Shown here piece after piece: positions 9,502 to 21,491 of a DNA stretch of 64,000 nt (within the stretch, counting starts at the first letter, position 1; every line of letters begins with the position of its first letter). The notes beneath the pieces are model-generated. The model was not told where the DNA came from and made no database searches. It was given only the letters and a program-made list of their open reading frames with translations. Position numbers and translations under genes: made by a program. Origin of the DNA: Aquilaria yunnanensis (Eukaryota > Streptophyta > Magnoliopsida > Malvales > Thymelaeaceae); contig CM077593.1 in assembly GCA_039654915.1 (NCBI GenBank), positions 41,386,501 through 41,450,500 on the forward strand, read 5' to 3'.

Positions 9502-12479
9502 TGGAAGTGTTAAGAGGTGTGAGGATGCAACTTACTTAGGAGACTCTTCAGACAAACCTTAGGAGGTTCTTTTGGCCTAACAAAGTTATGACCACCCTTA
9601 CTAGGAAGAAAGCTTTCGAGGATAGAGGCCTCATTGATTGTGACACAAGGCTCGATGTCCTTACTGTTTTCATGGGCCAACTTCAAGCGGGGTTTCGGTT
9701 CCTTCTCCATCCACTAGTGGAACAAATTTGTGAGCACTCCTAGGTGCTGCCTTCACAGTTGACCCTAAATTCCTTCGCTCACATAAACACCTTCATTCTC
9801 TACTGCAAGATGACCTTGGTGGTTCCCTTACTATAAGTCTTTCTTTAGTTTTAACTCCTAGATTTGAAGAAGGATTCGCTATTCTTTCACGTGGCCTTTG
9901 TTAATCGGGGAGGGACTAAGCCTTTTCCATTCATCTACTGCAAAGACTTATGGGTTAAGTGGAAAGACCATATGTTTTACGCGCTAAAGGAGTTGGCATG
10001 GGGCTCCCTATGTGAGTAGGCAAGTACTCTTCAGTGGGCTTTGGTCTAAAGGGTTTCGATATATGAGGGCTCCAAGGGGCATGTTAACCTAGCTCTTAAC
10101 CTAGCTAGAGTCTGTTATGAGGAACCTAAACTTTGCATAGTTGTTCCTCATCCATTATACAAGAATTAGGGAGACATTGCTAAAGTGAGCAAGGATCAGC
10201 AGGGCTCATGTATCTTACCTTGGCATACTGAACCCTACTAACTAGGCACTGGATCATAATGGGGCATTGGTGGAGTCCTTCAAGAAAGCCTTCCATGTTT
10301 AGTAAGGTCTAACGAACCTTAAGATTTGTTCATTTAGCATGTGCTTACTTGTCTTGATTTTTAGTTTTTCCAGAATGATTTTAAGTTGGTTTTATCTTTT
10401 TGCAGATATGGGTGGCCATGCCGAGGAATTCATGGAACGGTATAAGAGCTTCACCAATAGGCAGGTTGATGCCCGTAAGCTTCCAATTTTGGAAGCTGAG
10501 GTAGCTGATAGGTCAAGGGCTACGATGAAGTCCCCTACAGCTCCAGCTTCGAAGTCGGTGAACCTAGTGGTGTAGCTAAATGAGTCTTCTCCAGAGGTGC
10601 CCTAATTGGACTGAAGGGGAGCACACTCTTCATCCTCTAAGGGGACTAAAGTCCCGCAGGGTAGGAGCGAGGGTATGGCCCATTTTGGCTATTTTCCATT
10701 CTATGGTGTCAATTTGATGTTATTCTATGCTAATTGCATATCTTTTCATCCAGCTTCTCTAGAAGTGCCCTAAAAGGACCAGGCCCTCACCAATGGTGTC
10801 CTAGAAGTAGAAAGCATTTTAGGCTTATCAGAAGCAAAAGGCGCCTGAGGCATCCTAAAAGTAAAAGGCACCCCACTTCATTCTTCTTCCCCTCACCATG
10901 ATTCCTATGAGGATCATCCCAGAGTGGGTCCTTGTAGAGGCACTAGATAAGGGAGCCCCCAAGCGTACTTGACAAGGGACCTCTTCGCTTGACACATGAA
11001 GGATTGCTTGAAGCTGTACAACCTGATCCTCGAATGGCCTTAAGCTTAGAAGCATGGTTTGGTAGTCAAGAAGATATTGCCAGACCAGGCATTTGACCCC
11101 TAATGGGCAGTAGGTGTTGGTAAGTCAATTATAGAAGATTGGACCAGTGTTGCCCATCACATCCTAGAAGGGTAGAGGACTTCTAAAGATTGGCACCATC
11201 TCACTCACCTTCTTAGAAGATGGTGCTAAGCTTATAAGCATTACTTGTGGCCTTTTCCAGGTATGATTATTATTTTTTTCCATGATTATCATGTTTGTGC
11301 TAGATATTAACTAATTTTGGCTAGAAGAGGCCATTGTCACCTTTTCCATCAGGGAAAGGTGCGTTGCCCATGAGAAGACAATGCAGTCATTGGCCTCACA
11401 GGTTGATAGCCTCAAGTCTTTGAATGAGGGTTGAAGAAGGAGCTAACAGAGGAACTTACTGCTAGGGAGGCTTTAGCAAAGGAGCTCTAATAGTTGAAGC
11501 TAGCTAAAGAGAGAAAGTGGGAGAAGCTCTCTAAGGAGCTAGATCAAAAACTGTCAAAATCAGCAGAGGTTCGCGAGATAGAGGAAGCGAAGCTCAACCA
11601 TCTTTAAGGCCAAACGACTGACTTCTTTATTGGAGGCCATTGAGAGTAAGATTGGGTTATCGAGGGGAGCCTCCAAATGATTCTGTTAGTTCCACAAGGC
11701 AAAACCAGCTTTAGCTTGACCAACACCCCTGTCATTTTTGTGGAACATGTTGTGAAAGTTGGCTTTGAGGACCGAAAAGCATAAGAGGCATATGAGGGGC
11801 CTTTGGGTGAAGGCTAATGCCCACATAAGGAGTTCATGTAAACCATCTAGAAACAAGATAATGGGCTTAGTAAGGAAGCCTTTGATGAGTTCAAAGAGGG
11901 CTTCCTTTCCTACAACTTCCAAGTCTAGTGAGCACATTCAAACCTAGACTTATGGTTGCTATCAGCTTATGCAAAGTTGGGTTGGACCTTTAATGTATGG
12001 CTGAAGGAAAGGAAAGAGAGAGGGGTGCTCTATGGTGAAGGCTCATTGGTGGCAGACACTGAGGAGGCCCCTATTAAAGATGAATTATGAGTGGCTTCAC
12101 CCTTGGGCCGTTGTTTGGCAGAAGCCTTTCTACACTAGAAAGCCCTCATATGATTTGTGCTTTCTCTCCAGTATCCCTTTGAAATCCTTTAACTCTTCAA
12201 CTAGTGGTGGCTCTGAATATCTTGTTGATAGGGTCTATGCTTTCAATTCTATGTCTAGCAAGAGTTGCATTTATAAAGAACTCTCATGGTTGTAATAAAT
12301 TATTCATTGTTATTTTGTTCACAGTTTTTCTTCATTATCTTTGGCTTAATTTTTGTTGTTTCCCAGGGTCATAGCCCCATGATTGTCATTTAATCATTCT
12401 CGAATAAGTCTTTGGCAAGCCTTTGCTTTTGATGTAGTCATTCATGCTTCAGTCTTCGAAGGTTTTTCTGGGGTTTTAC

Positions 12480-13388
12480 TTTGTTGACCCTATTCATTTC
12501 ATGGTGGCCAAAAGACCTCATACATCAGTTCATCAAGAAGTAAATGTAGTAGAACAAATTCCTTCATTTTATTTCATAAAATAGGGTAACATTATTACTA
12601 TATGAAGTAGGGTAACAAATCATCTAAATGATAAGTTCTAGGCATTGTTCTACCCTCCGGGTTCGTTAACTCAAAGACCCCATCCCTGATTTTTTTTCGT
12701 GACCAAGTAGGGTCCATCCCAATTAGGTCCTAGTGCCTTATATTTTCTATTCCTTCCTATTAACTTTGCCTTGGTGAGGGCCATTCCCCCCAACCTATAT
12801 AGGCTTCCTTTTAACCTTCTTGTCGTGGGTTAGGGTAACCTATTGTTTAAAGGCTGTAATGTATACTCGAGCATCCTCTCTTAATTCTTCCAATAAGTCC
12901 AATTTTCCTTCTAATGCTTTGTCATTCCTTTTGGTGTCAACCGTTCAAACCGATAGGGTTAGATGCACCGTTTTCCATTGGTATGAGTATGTCTACTCCA
13001 TAGACCATGTTAAAAGGACTCTCGCTAGTGGACCTTCATGGTATCATTCTATAGTCCGGTAGAACACTAGGCAGTTCCTTTACCCACTTTCCTTTAGCCT
13101 CTCCTAACCTTTTCTTTAAGCCCTTCTTTATGGTTTGATTGGTGACTTCACCTCACCTGTTTGACTGTGGATGGGTTACAGGTGTAAAATAATGGCTAAT
13201 TGTTATTGTTTCCACAAATTGTCACACTTACTGGTTGTCAAATTGCTAGCCATTGTCTATGACTATGGATTTGGGCATCCAAATTGATAGATTATATTGT
13301 TTTCATAAGAATTTTATGATTTGGGGGGCCATGATCGATGCCAAGGGCTCTACTGCCACATACTTAGTGAAGTAATCTACTACTACTA
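12480..13388 (-). pseudogene. Tat-2 integrase, C-terminal part, decayed
   Basis: The minus strand aligns with the integrase of Tat-1 (36042-36600), including the conserved segment around CTTAGTGAAGTA near 13360. Stops and frameshifts are frequent. The domain is cut at 13388 by a solo Del LTR and resumes at 16684 without loss of sequence. Confidence 0.6.
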
Positions 13389-16300
13389 TGTTATAGTCCT
13401 CCAAGTATTTGACCGGTGACTGTCAAGTAAGGCTTGGTTACAAGTTAAGCAATCCTTTACCAAATATTTATTATGCATTTCAAGCAAGTAGGAAGGGTTA
13501 GAGAGGTTCCTTGAACACAATTGGCACCTAAGTGTCCCCAGGGGCAATTTGGTAAATTTATCCTAGGTGAGGAGTAATGCTTTAATTATGGTATACTTTG
13601 GGTCTTTAAGGTATAAATGACCCATTAAATCAAGATCATAAGCTTCAAAGTTCATTAGAGCCATAGAACCAAGGGTAAGGACCTAAATTGCACTAATTGT
13701 TAATTTGGAGACTTGTTGTGCTTTATGTGCATAGATGGCCTAGGAACCTAGCTTGGGGCTTAGTTGGAATTGTTGAACTCTTATTTGTAACCCCAAGTTG
13801 TGACATAAATTGGCTAAAGGGGTCTGAGTGAGAGTAAACAAGGCTTAAGGGCAAGTTTGGACAAGGACCAAAAGTTGGAGTATGAATGAGGTTGTATAAA
13901 ACTTATGTGAGAGTTAGAGAATGGGGACTATGCACCAGCTCTAACCTCTCGTTTTCATCTCTCTCTCTCTCTACCTCCATTAGAGCACATAATCAAGCTT
14001 TGAAATAAGCATTTCTTGGTGAAATCAAGAGCCCCCAAGCAAGTATATCAAAGCCCAAGCTAGGTGGAGATCATAGGAGGTGCAATTTTAAGTTTCCAAG
14101 GAATTCTAGCTCAAGAACTCTAGGTAAGTCAAAACCCATGAAATTTCCTTGGTTCTAAGTTGTTTATGAGCTTGTAAATGGTCTTGATTTTAGCTTCCTT
14201 GATGTCCATTTGTGAAGGAAACTTGCTTGGAACCTAGGAAATCCTTAGTTAATCCTTTGAAGCTTATGTGGATTTACTTGCCTGATTCTTGCATAATTGT
14301 GTTTAAGGTAAGGGGATTTCTTATTTTCCATGTTATGTTAATGCAATTCTATCATATTTGGCCTTGGGGATGATTAATTACAAGCCTAGAAGTGATTAGA
14401 ATCAAGTTTGGGTTAATTGTGCAAAGATTTCACAAGGAACAATGAAGCTAGCCAATTTTTGGCACTGAGGCACCATTCTGGGGACCTAGGCACCAAAGGG
14501 AAGCATGCCCAGGTCATGCTCCTAAGGCCTAGGTGCCAACTGGGGCCTAGGTGCCAGGATACTCATTTTTAGACAGCATCAAATGAACTCTAACGCTGTT
14601 GCCACAGTTGCTTTGGAACTCATCTAAGAAGGTTGTTTTTTGGTTCCTAATTGGTTCCTAAACATCCTAGACATGTCCCTAAGGTTGGAGAAAGATTTAT
14701 AATGGAAATGGAATGAAGAGAAAAAGACAAATGGATCAAATGAAGTAAGGAGAAGATGGTGTGTGCATAATTGAACCATGTGTGTCCATAAGGGTATTTT
14801 GGTACCCTAGTTGAGGCATGTAGTCATCCCTAAGGTAGTTTAAATGCATTAATAGTGAGTAACCAAGTAGTTTAAGCAAGGACCATGGTGAACTAGCAAT
14901 GGTGAACTAGAACTATAGCCTAGTTAACTAAGAATGATGGCACGATTAGTGTGGGCAACATATGGCACAATTTCTTATAGCTTGGTAAGATGATTTGGGT
15001 TAGTATTTTATTGACCCTAGATTGGCTAAAGAACTACAAGAACTAAAATTAGTTAAGGAAAACACCTAAGGGCCAAAGAAGGCATTATGAGGCTAATAGG
15101 GGCACATAAGTGCATTTGGGCACAATGTGAGCTCTAGGGCCCATGGGAAGCCTAGTTGGATAATATGGGAGCTTGGCATGGATTGGGAGGTTGCTTAATA
15201 ACCAAGTAACTGCAAGTTACCCTAAGAAATTAAGAGGAACACCAAAAGCTCTAAGTAGGTAGGTGACTTAGCACTCAAGCTAAGTTACTTGGGCACATTG
15301 AGGGGTCTTTCAAGAGTAAGGTAGTTAAGCCACCTTAGTGCATTTGGGACCTTAATATGTGTTAGGAAACACAAGGATCACTTAGAGTAATTATAATTCA
15401 TAGTGATGGCCAACTCATTGGAGTGTAGCAAGTGCCAAGCCTAGTATTATACAAAGTTCACCAAGGAAGGTGGAGGCTTAGTAATGCTCGGTCACCTAGT
15501 TAGGTCTTAGACCTGAGGGACTAAAGTGGGAGCGCAGTACACCTAGGAGTGGAGGTTTAGTACACCTAGCTACCTAATTAGGTCTTAGGCCCGATGAGCT
15601 AGAGCGGGAACCTAGTACGCCCAAACTAGATTGGTCATGTGCTAGTCAAGGTTCACCATAGGAATGGTGAAAGGTTAGTAACACCTAGTGGCCTAGCCTG
15701 GTCTTAGACTTAAGGCACTAGTATGGGACCTTAGTGCACCCAACTTGGCTTTGCCAAGAAGACTTGGATTACTTTTGCACATAGTATTCAAGGATAGGCT
15801 ATTATGTGCTTAGGTGACAACTTGGCACAGTTGGCAAGTCAAGGCTTGCTAGAGTGAGTTCAAGGCTAGAACTTGCTAGGAGAGGACTAGGATGAGGAAG
15901 GGTCCCAAGGAACTCAAGTATATGTGCATATATTAGGCCTTAAATCGTAATGAGCTCATGGTAGAATTGTGACATTTATTGTCCACTGTCCTCTAGTGTT
16001 TTCTTTGCAGGTACCCCAAGGAACCTTTACTGGGAATCTATGATTCTCACCCCTTAGTTTGCATGTGCAGGTTTAGGTGGTTCGGTCAGCAACTCAAGAC
16101 GGTTGTTGAGCTAGTTAAGTAGGTAGAAATTATACTTGCTAGTTTGTATTTTCCCGTTGATTTATTGGTTACATTGTGTATTAACTATGTTGGATTAACC
16201 TTGAGTAGTGATTGATCTAGAAGCACAATGGAGTTGAAGGCTAAAAGCACCTAAGAGGTGGAGCTCAGATGGTTAGCCAAGTAGGGTCATCTTAGTAGGT

Positions 16301-16683
16301 TATGCTTGAGTACTTAATTGTACTAGACACCTCCAACAATATTGGTTAGTTTTATGTCTTGGTTGTGATTCATGTACATAACTGAATAATGTACATAGGG
16401 ATAATGCTTGCAGGAAATCTGTTTATGGCTTTGGCTAGTTTTACTGTTGTTTTAAGTGCGAATCTGCCAATGTTTTGAATGTTTTATTTTATGTTTAAAT
16501 TTTATGCCAAAACAAATCATGCATTATTTAATGGTAGTATCTAGGTTAGTAAGTTTAGGCCATGTGTGTTACTTTTTATCACAAGCATAGAAACAAACAT
16601 TTACAAACCAAAACTTGGGAATTCCTGAATTCCTAGTGATCCTAGGCAAAATAGGCAGCCACAGACGGCCTAGGGTTGCGTCA
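13389..16683 (+). mobile_element. Solo LTR, Del/Tekay-like chromovirus
   Basis: The 3295-bp LTR starts TGTTATAGTCC and ends TTGCGTCA, flanked by a perfect duplication TACTA (13384-13388 and 16684-16688). Integrase sequence of Tat-2 reads continuously across the two flanks. It shares internal landmarks with 30542-32982 (inverted) and 56170-61783: a GGGGCAA(A/T)(A/T)TGGT block near the start and a TACTGGGAAT...ATTCTCAC block near 16030. The lineage name comes from the family pattern and from the tRNA-iMet primer site of the 56-kb copy. A CT microsatellite lies near 13960. Confidence 0.85.
15470..15760. repeat. Tandem repeats inside the Del LTR
   Basis: Three diverged units of about 90 to 110 bases share GAGG(C/T)TTAGTA, TAGGTCTTAG, then a TAGTRC(A/G)CC ending. 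Comparable units occur in the 56-kb copy near 57770-57990. Confidence 0.65.
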
Positions 16684-17620
16684 TACTATGTAGTACTTCA
16701 CTTGTCTGGGGCCATAGAGAGTGCTCTGATTAGATTTGAGGTCCCATATAGCGAATGGCCGGGGATCAATTGCAAGTGAAGCATTAGAGAAAGGCAATCT
16801 CTGTATCTAGATGTTACGTTGATAAAAGTGGCAACAGTGGATGAAATTTCTAGCATCTCCTTAGATTGTTGGCCAAAAAATCCCTACTACAAGGTCTTAT
16901 GGGCCAAGGCATCATCCCTAATATGCGGCACATAGTCTCCTTAGTATATATCTCGAAGAACCTCCTACTGTCTTGGGAGGTAAGGCATCATTGTAGAGAG
17001 GAAGCGAACCCTCGTTTATAAAATTCTCCTCTAATGACGATGAACCTTCAAAATTGTATCCTAGTCTACCTTTTTTCTTCAGGTCCCCACTATCTCCAAT
17101 CATTTTCAAGGGCTTCATGGTCAAATAGATGGATTGATGGTTCCATAAGTTCTTCTATCAAGGCATCTTCAAGGCCTTTTGAAAGAGTGTTGGCCTTTGC
17201 ATTTTAGGCCCTCGGAACCTTTTGAACTTGTATAAGCTTAAACAACGACATTAAATTCTTTTCCATGTTCAAATACTTATAAAGGGTAGGATCTTTGACT
17301 CTTGCCACTCTAATTCCTTAGTTCACTATCAATTATGAGTCATTGTATATGTGCAAGCATCATACCCCTGACAGAGTAGCAATTTAAAGTCATACTAGAA
17401 TTGCTTTTGTACTCAGCTATGTTGTTCGTCACAAGGAACTGGAACATTATTCTAAGTGTTACCTTTATGCCAAGGGGCCCTTGTAGTACGACCCCAAATG
17501 CCTTTATATTTGGGTTCAGATCTCTACCAATGTACATCTTCCAAGGTGGGACAACATTTGAGTGTTTCTTCTTTGTTGTTTTTGTAGGTGTCATTTCTAC
17601 AACAAAGTAAGCCAAGGCTT
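16684..17620 (-). pseudogene. Tat-2 integrase N-terminal part and RNase H, decayed
   Basis: The region continues the integrase interrupted at 13388 and then enters RNase H. On the minus strand at 17340-17615 the frame shows FGVVLQGPLGIKV and VTNNIAEYKS, matching the RNase H blocks GAGIVLQGPEG and TNNITEYEA of Tat-1. The first catalytic aspartate region has become YIGRDLNPN. The frame is broken in several places. Confidence 0.65.
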
Positions 17621-19000
17621 GTGCCTAGTTCACTTTCAAGGTTCGTACTGATTGTCATATTCTCCAAGCTGAATACACCATTCAGTTAATCTCCCAAATT
17701 GGCTGGGCTTTTACAAGACATCTCAGAGGGGTAATTCTATCTGAATGATGATCCTATGTATTTGGAAATATGGTATCAGCTTCCTAGATGCTATTATGAG
17801 GGCAATGATTGAATTCTAGAGGATAGGGTATCATTACTTTGGTTCTTGGAGTGTTCGGCTAATGTAGTAGATTGGCCATTGCTTCCCTTTTCCCTAACAA
17901 GCATGGCACTAATGGATCCTTCAGCAACAGTTAGGTATAAGACAAGGGGTTCATTGGGCTTCGGCTATTTTAGTGTAACGAGGCATCATAGGTAATCTTT
18001 GATTTATTCAAAAGCTTTGCGACACACATTCTTTTATTCAAACATTATTTTTTCTTAATTATTTGGAAGAAGGGTCAACAATGGTCTCCAAATAGTGACA
18101 GGAACGCCTTAGGGTAGTTAATCTTTTTACAAGCTTCTGGACATCTTTCTTATTTTAGGTGTCAGGCATCATTATGATTGCCTCAATTTTGTCTGGGATG
18201 GTGTCAATTCTTCTGTTGGAGGCCATATAACCCAAAAATTTCCCAGCTACAATGTTGAAAGTACACTTTCAAGGATTTAACCTCATATTAAATTGCCTCA
18301 TTCTCTAAAAGGTCTCTCGCAAGTCATCAAAGTGATGATCTATTGCCTTACTTTTAACAATAATTTCATCCATGTAGACCTCTATGTTTCGGTGAAGTTG
18401 CTCTAAAAAGATCTTGTTCATGAGTCTCTAGTATGTTGCTCCCATGTTCTTTAAACTAAAAGGCATCCTTTGGTAGCAATATATGGTTTCTTCCATGGTG
18501 AAGGCATATTTTCCTCATCCTCTAGGTCCATTCTAATCTAATGGTAACCAGTAAAGGAATCTAAGAGGATAGGATTTAAAATTCTACGGTGGTGTAAACC
18601 AAGTAATCTATGGATGGCAACTAATAAGGATTTTTGGGGAAGACATCATCTAAGTTCATATAGTCAACGAACATGTGCCATTCTCCATTTTTTTTCTTTC
18701 CCATGACCACGCTAGCAAGTCATTTTGGGTATCGTACTTCCTGATTGATGCCCGTCTATAGTAATCTTCTAACTATTTCTTTAAGGAAGTCCCTTCTTTT
18801 GAGTGCCATGTTTTGCTTCTTTTCTTGGGCTGGTCAAGCTAAGGGGCTAACTTGTAGCTTATGAGTGATGACTTTCGGATCTATCCCTGACATGTTCTTA
18901 GGGGATGAAACAAAAACATCCATATTAGCCGTAGGAATTCAATGAACAACTATTTTACCTCAAGAGGGAGATTTTTGTCAATCTTCACATTTTTGCCAAG
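17621..19000 (-). pseudogene. Tat-2 reverse transcriptase, decayed
   Basis: The minus strand between about 18300 and 18760 aligns base by base with the RT of Tat-1 near 38340-38640, including the region of the catalytic YVDD and the block before the TYQRLMNK-like motif. No open frame over 60 codons survives. The role was reverse transcription of the element RNA in the particle. Confidence 0.6.
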
Positions 19001-19199
19001 TGCTAGCTCTATCTCTTTGGCATCTCTAGAAAAAGACCCATCGAGTTCATTGTTATAATGTTGCTCCCTCTTCTTTTTCTCATCCACCGTGGCTTGATGG
19101 TTGTCCTTTTAGGTTGGCCACGTAATTTCACCACACCGATGCCTGGTATATATAAGTAGTGGCATCTCTGATAGGAGTCACAAAAAGCATCATTAGCCA

Positions 19200-19616
19200 C
19201 TAAATGTTTGATTTAATATGAAATTGTACTTGGGCTGGCCTCTTGGGTATTGCATTGTACGATGAGGGTACATCTAAAATCAGGAACTCTGACATATGCA
19301 AGTCATAAATTATGCTTCCATCCTTATTTGTGCTCATCAACTTGAGGGGCAACTTACTCATCTTGAGTGTTAGAACCTCTTCCCTCCCAACTCTGAAAAA
19401 GGGGCCTAGAATAGGAGTCAGCAAAGGCCTATTGATTCTAATTTTCTCCAACAAGTCATCAAAAAGTACATTGGAGTTCACTACCATGTCTAAGTATATT
19501 CTTTCAACATCAAAGTTGTTAATCCTTACTGTAATGACTATTGAATCCATATGAGGGATGAGAACATAGGACCCATTAGGCCTTATAAGGATATTGCTAG
19601 CATTGGTTACTTCCAA
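19200..19616 (-). pseudogene. Tat-2 aspartic protease, decayed
   Basis: A 138-codon minus-strand frame keeps protease spacing: a VITVRINNFDVERIYLD block, the catalytic site, then a Tat-type PVLTLKMSKLPL-like flap region and an FLILDVPSSYNAI block near the C-terminus that matches FIVIDVPSAYNTI of Tat-1. The catalytic Asp-Asp-Gly-Ser of Tat-1 is replaced by DMVVNS, so it cannot be active. The frame is unusually long for this relic. Confidence 0.75.
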
Positions 19617-19742
19617 CTGGGCAATCTTACATTCTTACCTTTTCCAAGCCATAGAGCATTCTCCTTTGGTGATCATGTGTATGACTCTTGTGAGGGGTCC
19701 CGGGTTCCTATGGTTTCTTAGCAAGGATCATGGCCTTTCATG

Positions 19743-20800
19743 CTATCGTCCCTGGTCATGATCATCTTCATCATCTTCGTGGCCTCTCTTCTTGCCTCTG
19801 ACTGAGGATGAAGGCCTAACTAAGTCTTCCTTTAGTTTTCCTGCCTGGATCATCTTCTCGAAGGGCCTTTTCAATTGCCAGCAATCTTCAATGTCATGGC
19901 CTTTGTCCTTGTAATACCGATAGTACTTTTTCAGATCTTTTTTGTTTGAAGGGCCTATCGGAGGGGGCCACTTAGGCATCTAGTTTCTCCTTTGCAAGGC
20001 ATATAGAATGTTCATTCTTATCTCCTTTAATGATGGAAGAATTGGATTTGGTCAAGAGAAATCGATACCTTTACCCCCTTTTCTAGGGGAGGGTCCACCC
20101 TCTTTGTCTTTTAACTATTCTTTTTGAATTGTAGATTGATTGAGCACTTTTGCATGCATATATTGAGTAGCATGGTCAAGAAACTCCTTTATGCTCTTGA
20201 TGGGATTTTCTTGTGAATCCCAAGCAAACTTAGAGTCATTTAATAGCCCTTGGGTGATAGTTACTAGAAGTAGCTCTGGGGATAGATATCATACTTGTAC
20301 TAGCTCAACATTAAACCTTTAGACATATTCCCTTAAGGACTTATCTCAACTTATAGTCCCTTGAGAACTCATCTCGACTTTGTCGTATCTTTAATAGGTG
20401 GGCTACCGCATTAGGGGTTTGTCTGCTTGACAAGAAGTGGTGAAAGAATGCTTGGGAAGGTGCTTTGAATGAATGGAAATAATGCCCCTATTGTTTCCAA
20501 ACTACGAAGCTGCTACCCCTATCAATGTGGAACTATGCTCTATAAATGAAAGCATCTGAGGCCATCTCACGCCTCTTGGAGGGGATATACCTTTGTAGAT
20601 GATTAACAAGATCTAAGAGGCCATTGTATAGTTGAATCTTTGGCATCCAGAAGCTATTGAGAGTTGGAGCATTAACTGATCTACTCTCTACATTGACTTT
20701 CATGCTCATTCCCCAGGTGACTGATCTACTTTCAAGCCCCTTGGGTGATTGATCGACTCCCTACATTGACTTTCGAGCTCATTCCTCAATTGGTCTTAGT
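19743..20800 (-). pseudogene. Tat-2 gag, decayed
   Basis: The frame at 19743-19979 contains YYRYYKDKGHDIEDCWQLKR, equivalent to [20 protein letters not shown] of Tat-1, the zinc knuckle at the end of gag. The first Cys and His of the knuckle are both Tyr here. Further gag resemblance, with stops, extends to about 20800, close to the primer-binding site. Confidence 0.65.
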
Positions 20801-20833
20801 TATCCATATGAGATTTCCAAGTGTTCACCATGC

Positions 20834-20851
20834 TTCCCACAAATGATGCCA
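20834..20851 (-). other. Tat-2 primer-binding site, degraded
   Basis: On the minus strand the site reads TGGCATCATTTGTGGGAA and starts three bases inside the LTR edge at 20855. Tat-1 has TGGTGCCGTCTGTGGGAA in the equivalent place. Its position confirms the LTR boundary and element orientation. Confidence 0.7.
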
Positions 20852-20854
20852 AAT

Positions 20855-20890
20855 TGATAGTTAATGTGGGGCTATATAGGCCATGCCTAA
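20855..20890 (-). repeat. Tat-2 5' LTR, inner fragment
   Basis: These 36 bases, starting TGATAGTTAATG, align with the left edge of the Tat-2 LTR at 6742. The rest of the LTR resumes at 43696 beyond Tat-1. The last five bases, CCTAA, are the Tat-1 target duplication. Confidence 0.75.
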
Positions 20891-21491
20891 TGATGCCCAT
20901 CAGCATCTCCACTGTGTGTTATGATGAGGGTGGCAGGAACTTTCGGTGGTCGAGGAACGTCCAGAGAGAATACGTTCTGGGAGGACCGCCTGGAAGACAC
21001 AGAAAGTAGGGGTTACGAGGTCCCCGGAGTGTTTCTCCAGGGAGGAATCTCCGACACCCAAGTGAGTGTTTGATGGTGAAAGATAAGCAAAGGGGGTAAA
21101 GAATGTCTTATGGGGAGAACCCCTTTACCTGTGATGCCTCCCGAATATTTATAGGAGGTAGATAGGAGAAGTTTATTTGCCACAAGCTGCCTAGATCATG
21201 GCACGTGTTCGGTTGGATGTGATTCGTACCTTTAGAGGGGCTTTTAGTCGACCATAGGCCGTTCGGCCGAAAGCCTATGCCGCTCGAGAACGGCGTGTCA
21301 TAGCGTGTTTGGGGGCGCCGTTTCAGGAGCCGTACGAGTACGGTGTGTTAGAGACTCCTAAGTTGTCTAGCCGTACGTCCATGTGGCCTTTCTAAGTGAC
21401 CGAATTCCCACGAGGTCCAAGGGTTCCTCGAGGAGGTGAACATCTTCAGAGGGAGGTTCTTTGCTCGGTTGGACTTTCCCGAGGTTAGGCT

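Larger units (their letters stand above)
7981..12300 (+). pseudogene. Tat-2 antisense gene, decayed (Transposase_28-like plus coiled coil)
   Basis: This is the relic counterpart of the Tat-1 antisense gene. The candidate ATG at 7981 is followed by the solo copia LTR insertion at 8086-9501. After the insertion, a block near 9680-9900 aligns with the Tat-1 domain; GFRFLLHPLVEQIC here matches GLRYPLHRMICEFC there. A GT-AG intron is likely at 10302-10405: donor GTAAG, acceptor TTGCAG, next exon opening ATATGGG. The exon after it encodes MGGHAEEFMERYKSF. Lysine- and glutamate-rich coiled-coil sequence follows near 11330-11620. Many stops and frameshifts make it non-functional. Confidence 0.65.

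Noticed and set aside
20891..21010. LTR joined to the start of gag at the left end of Tat-1, read as a tandem element
   Set aside because: The CCTAA duplication at 20886 and 43691 shows that this sequence is part of the LTR. The LTR is longer than first judged and ends GGGCATCA.
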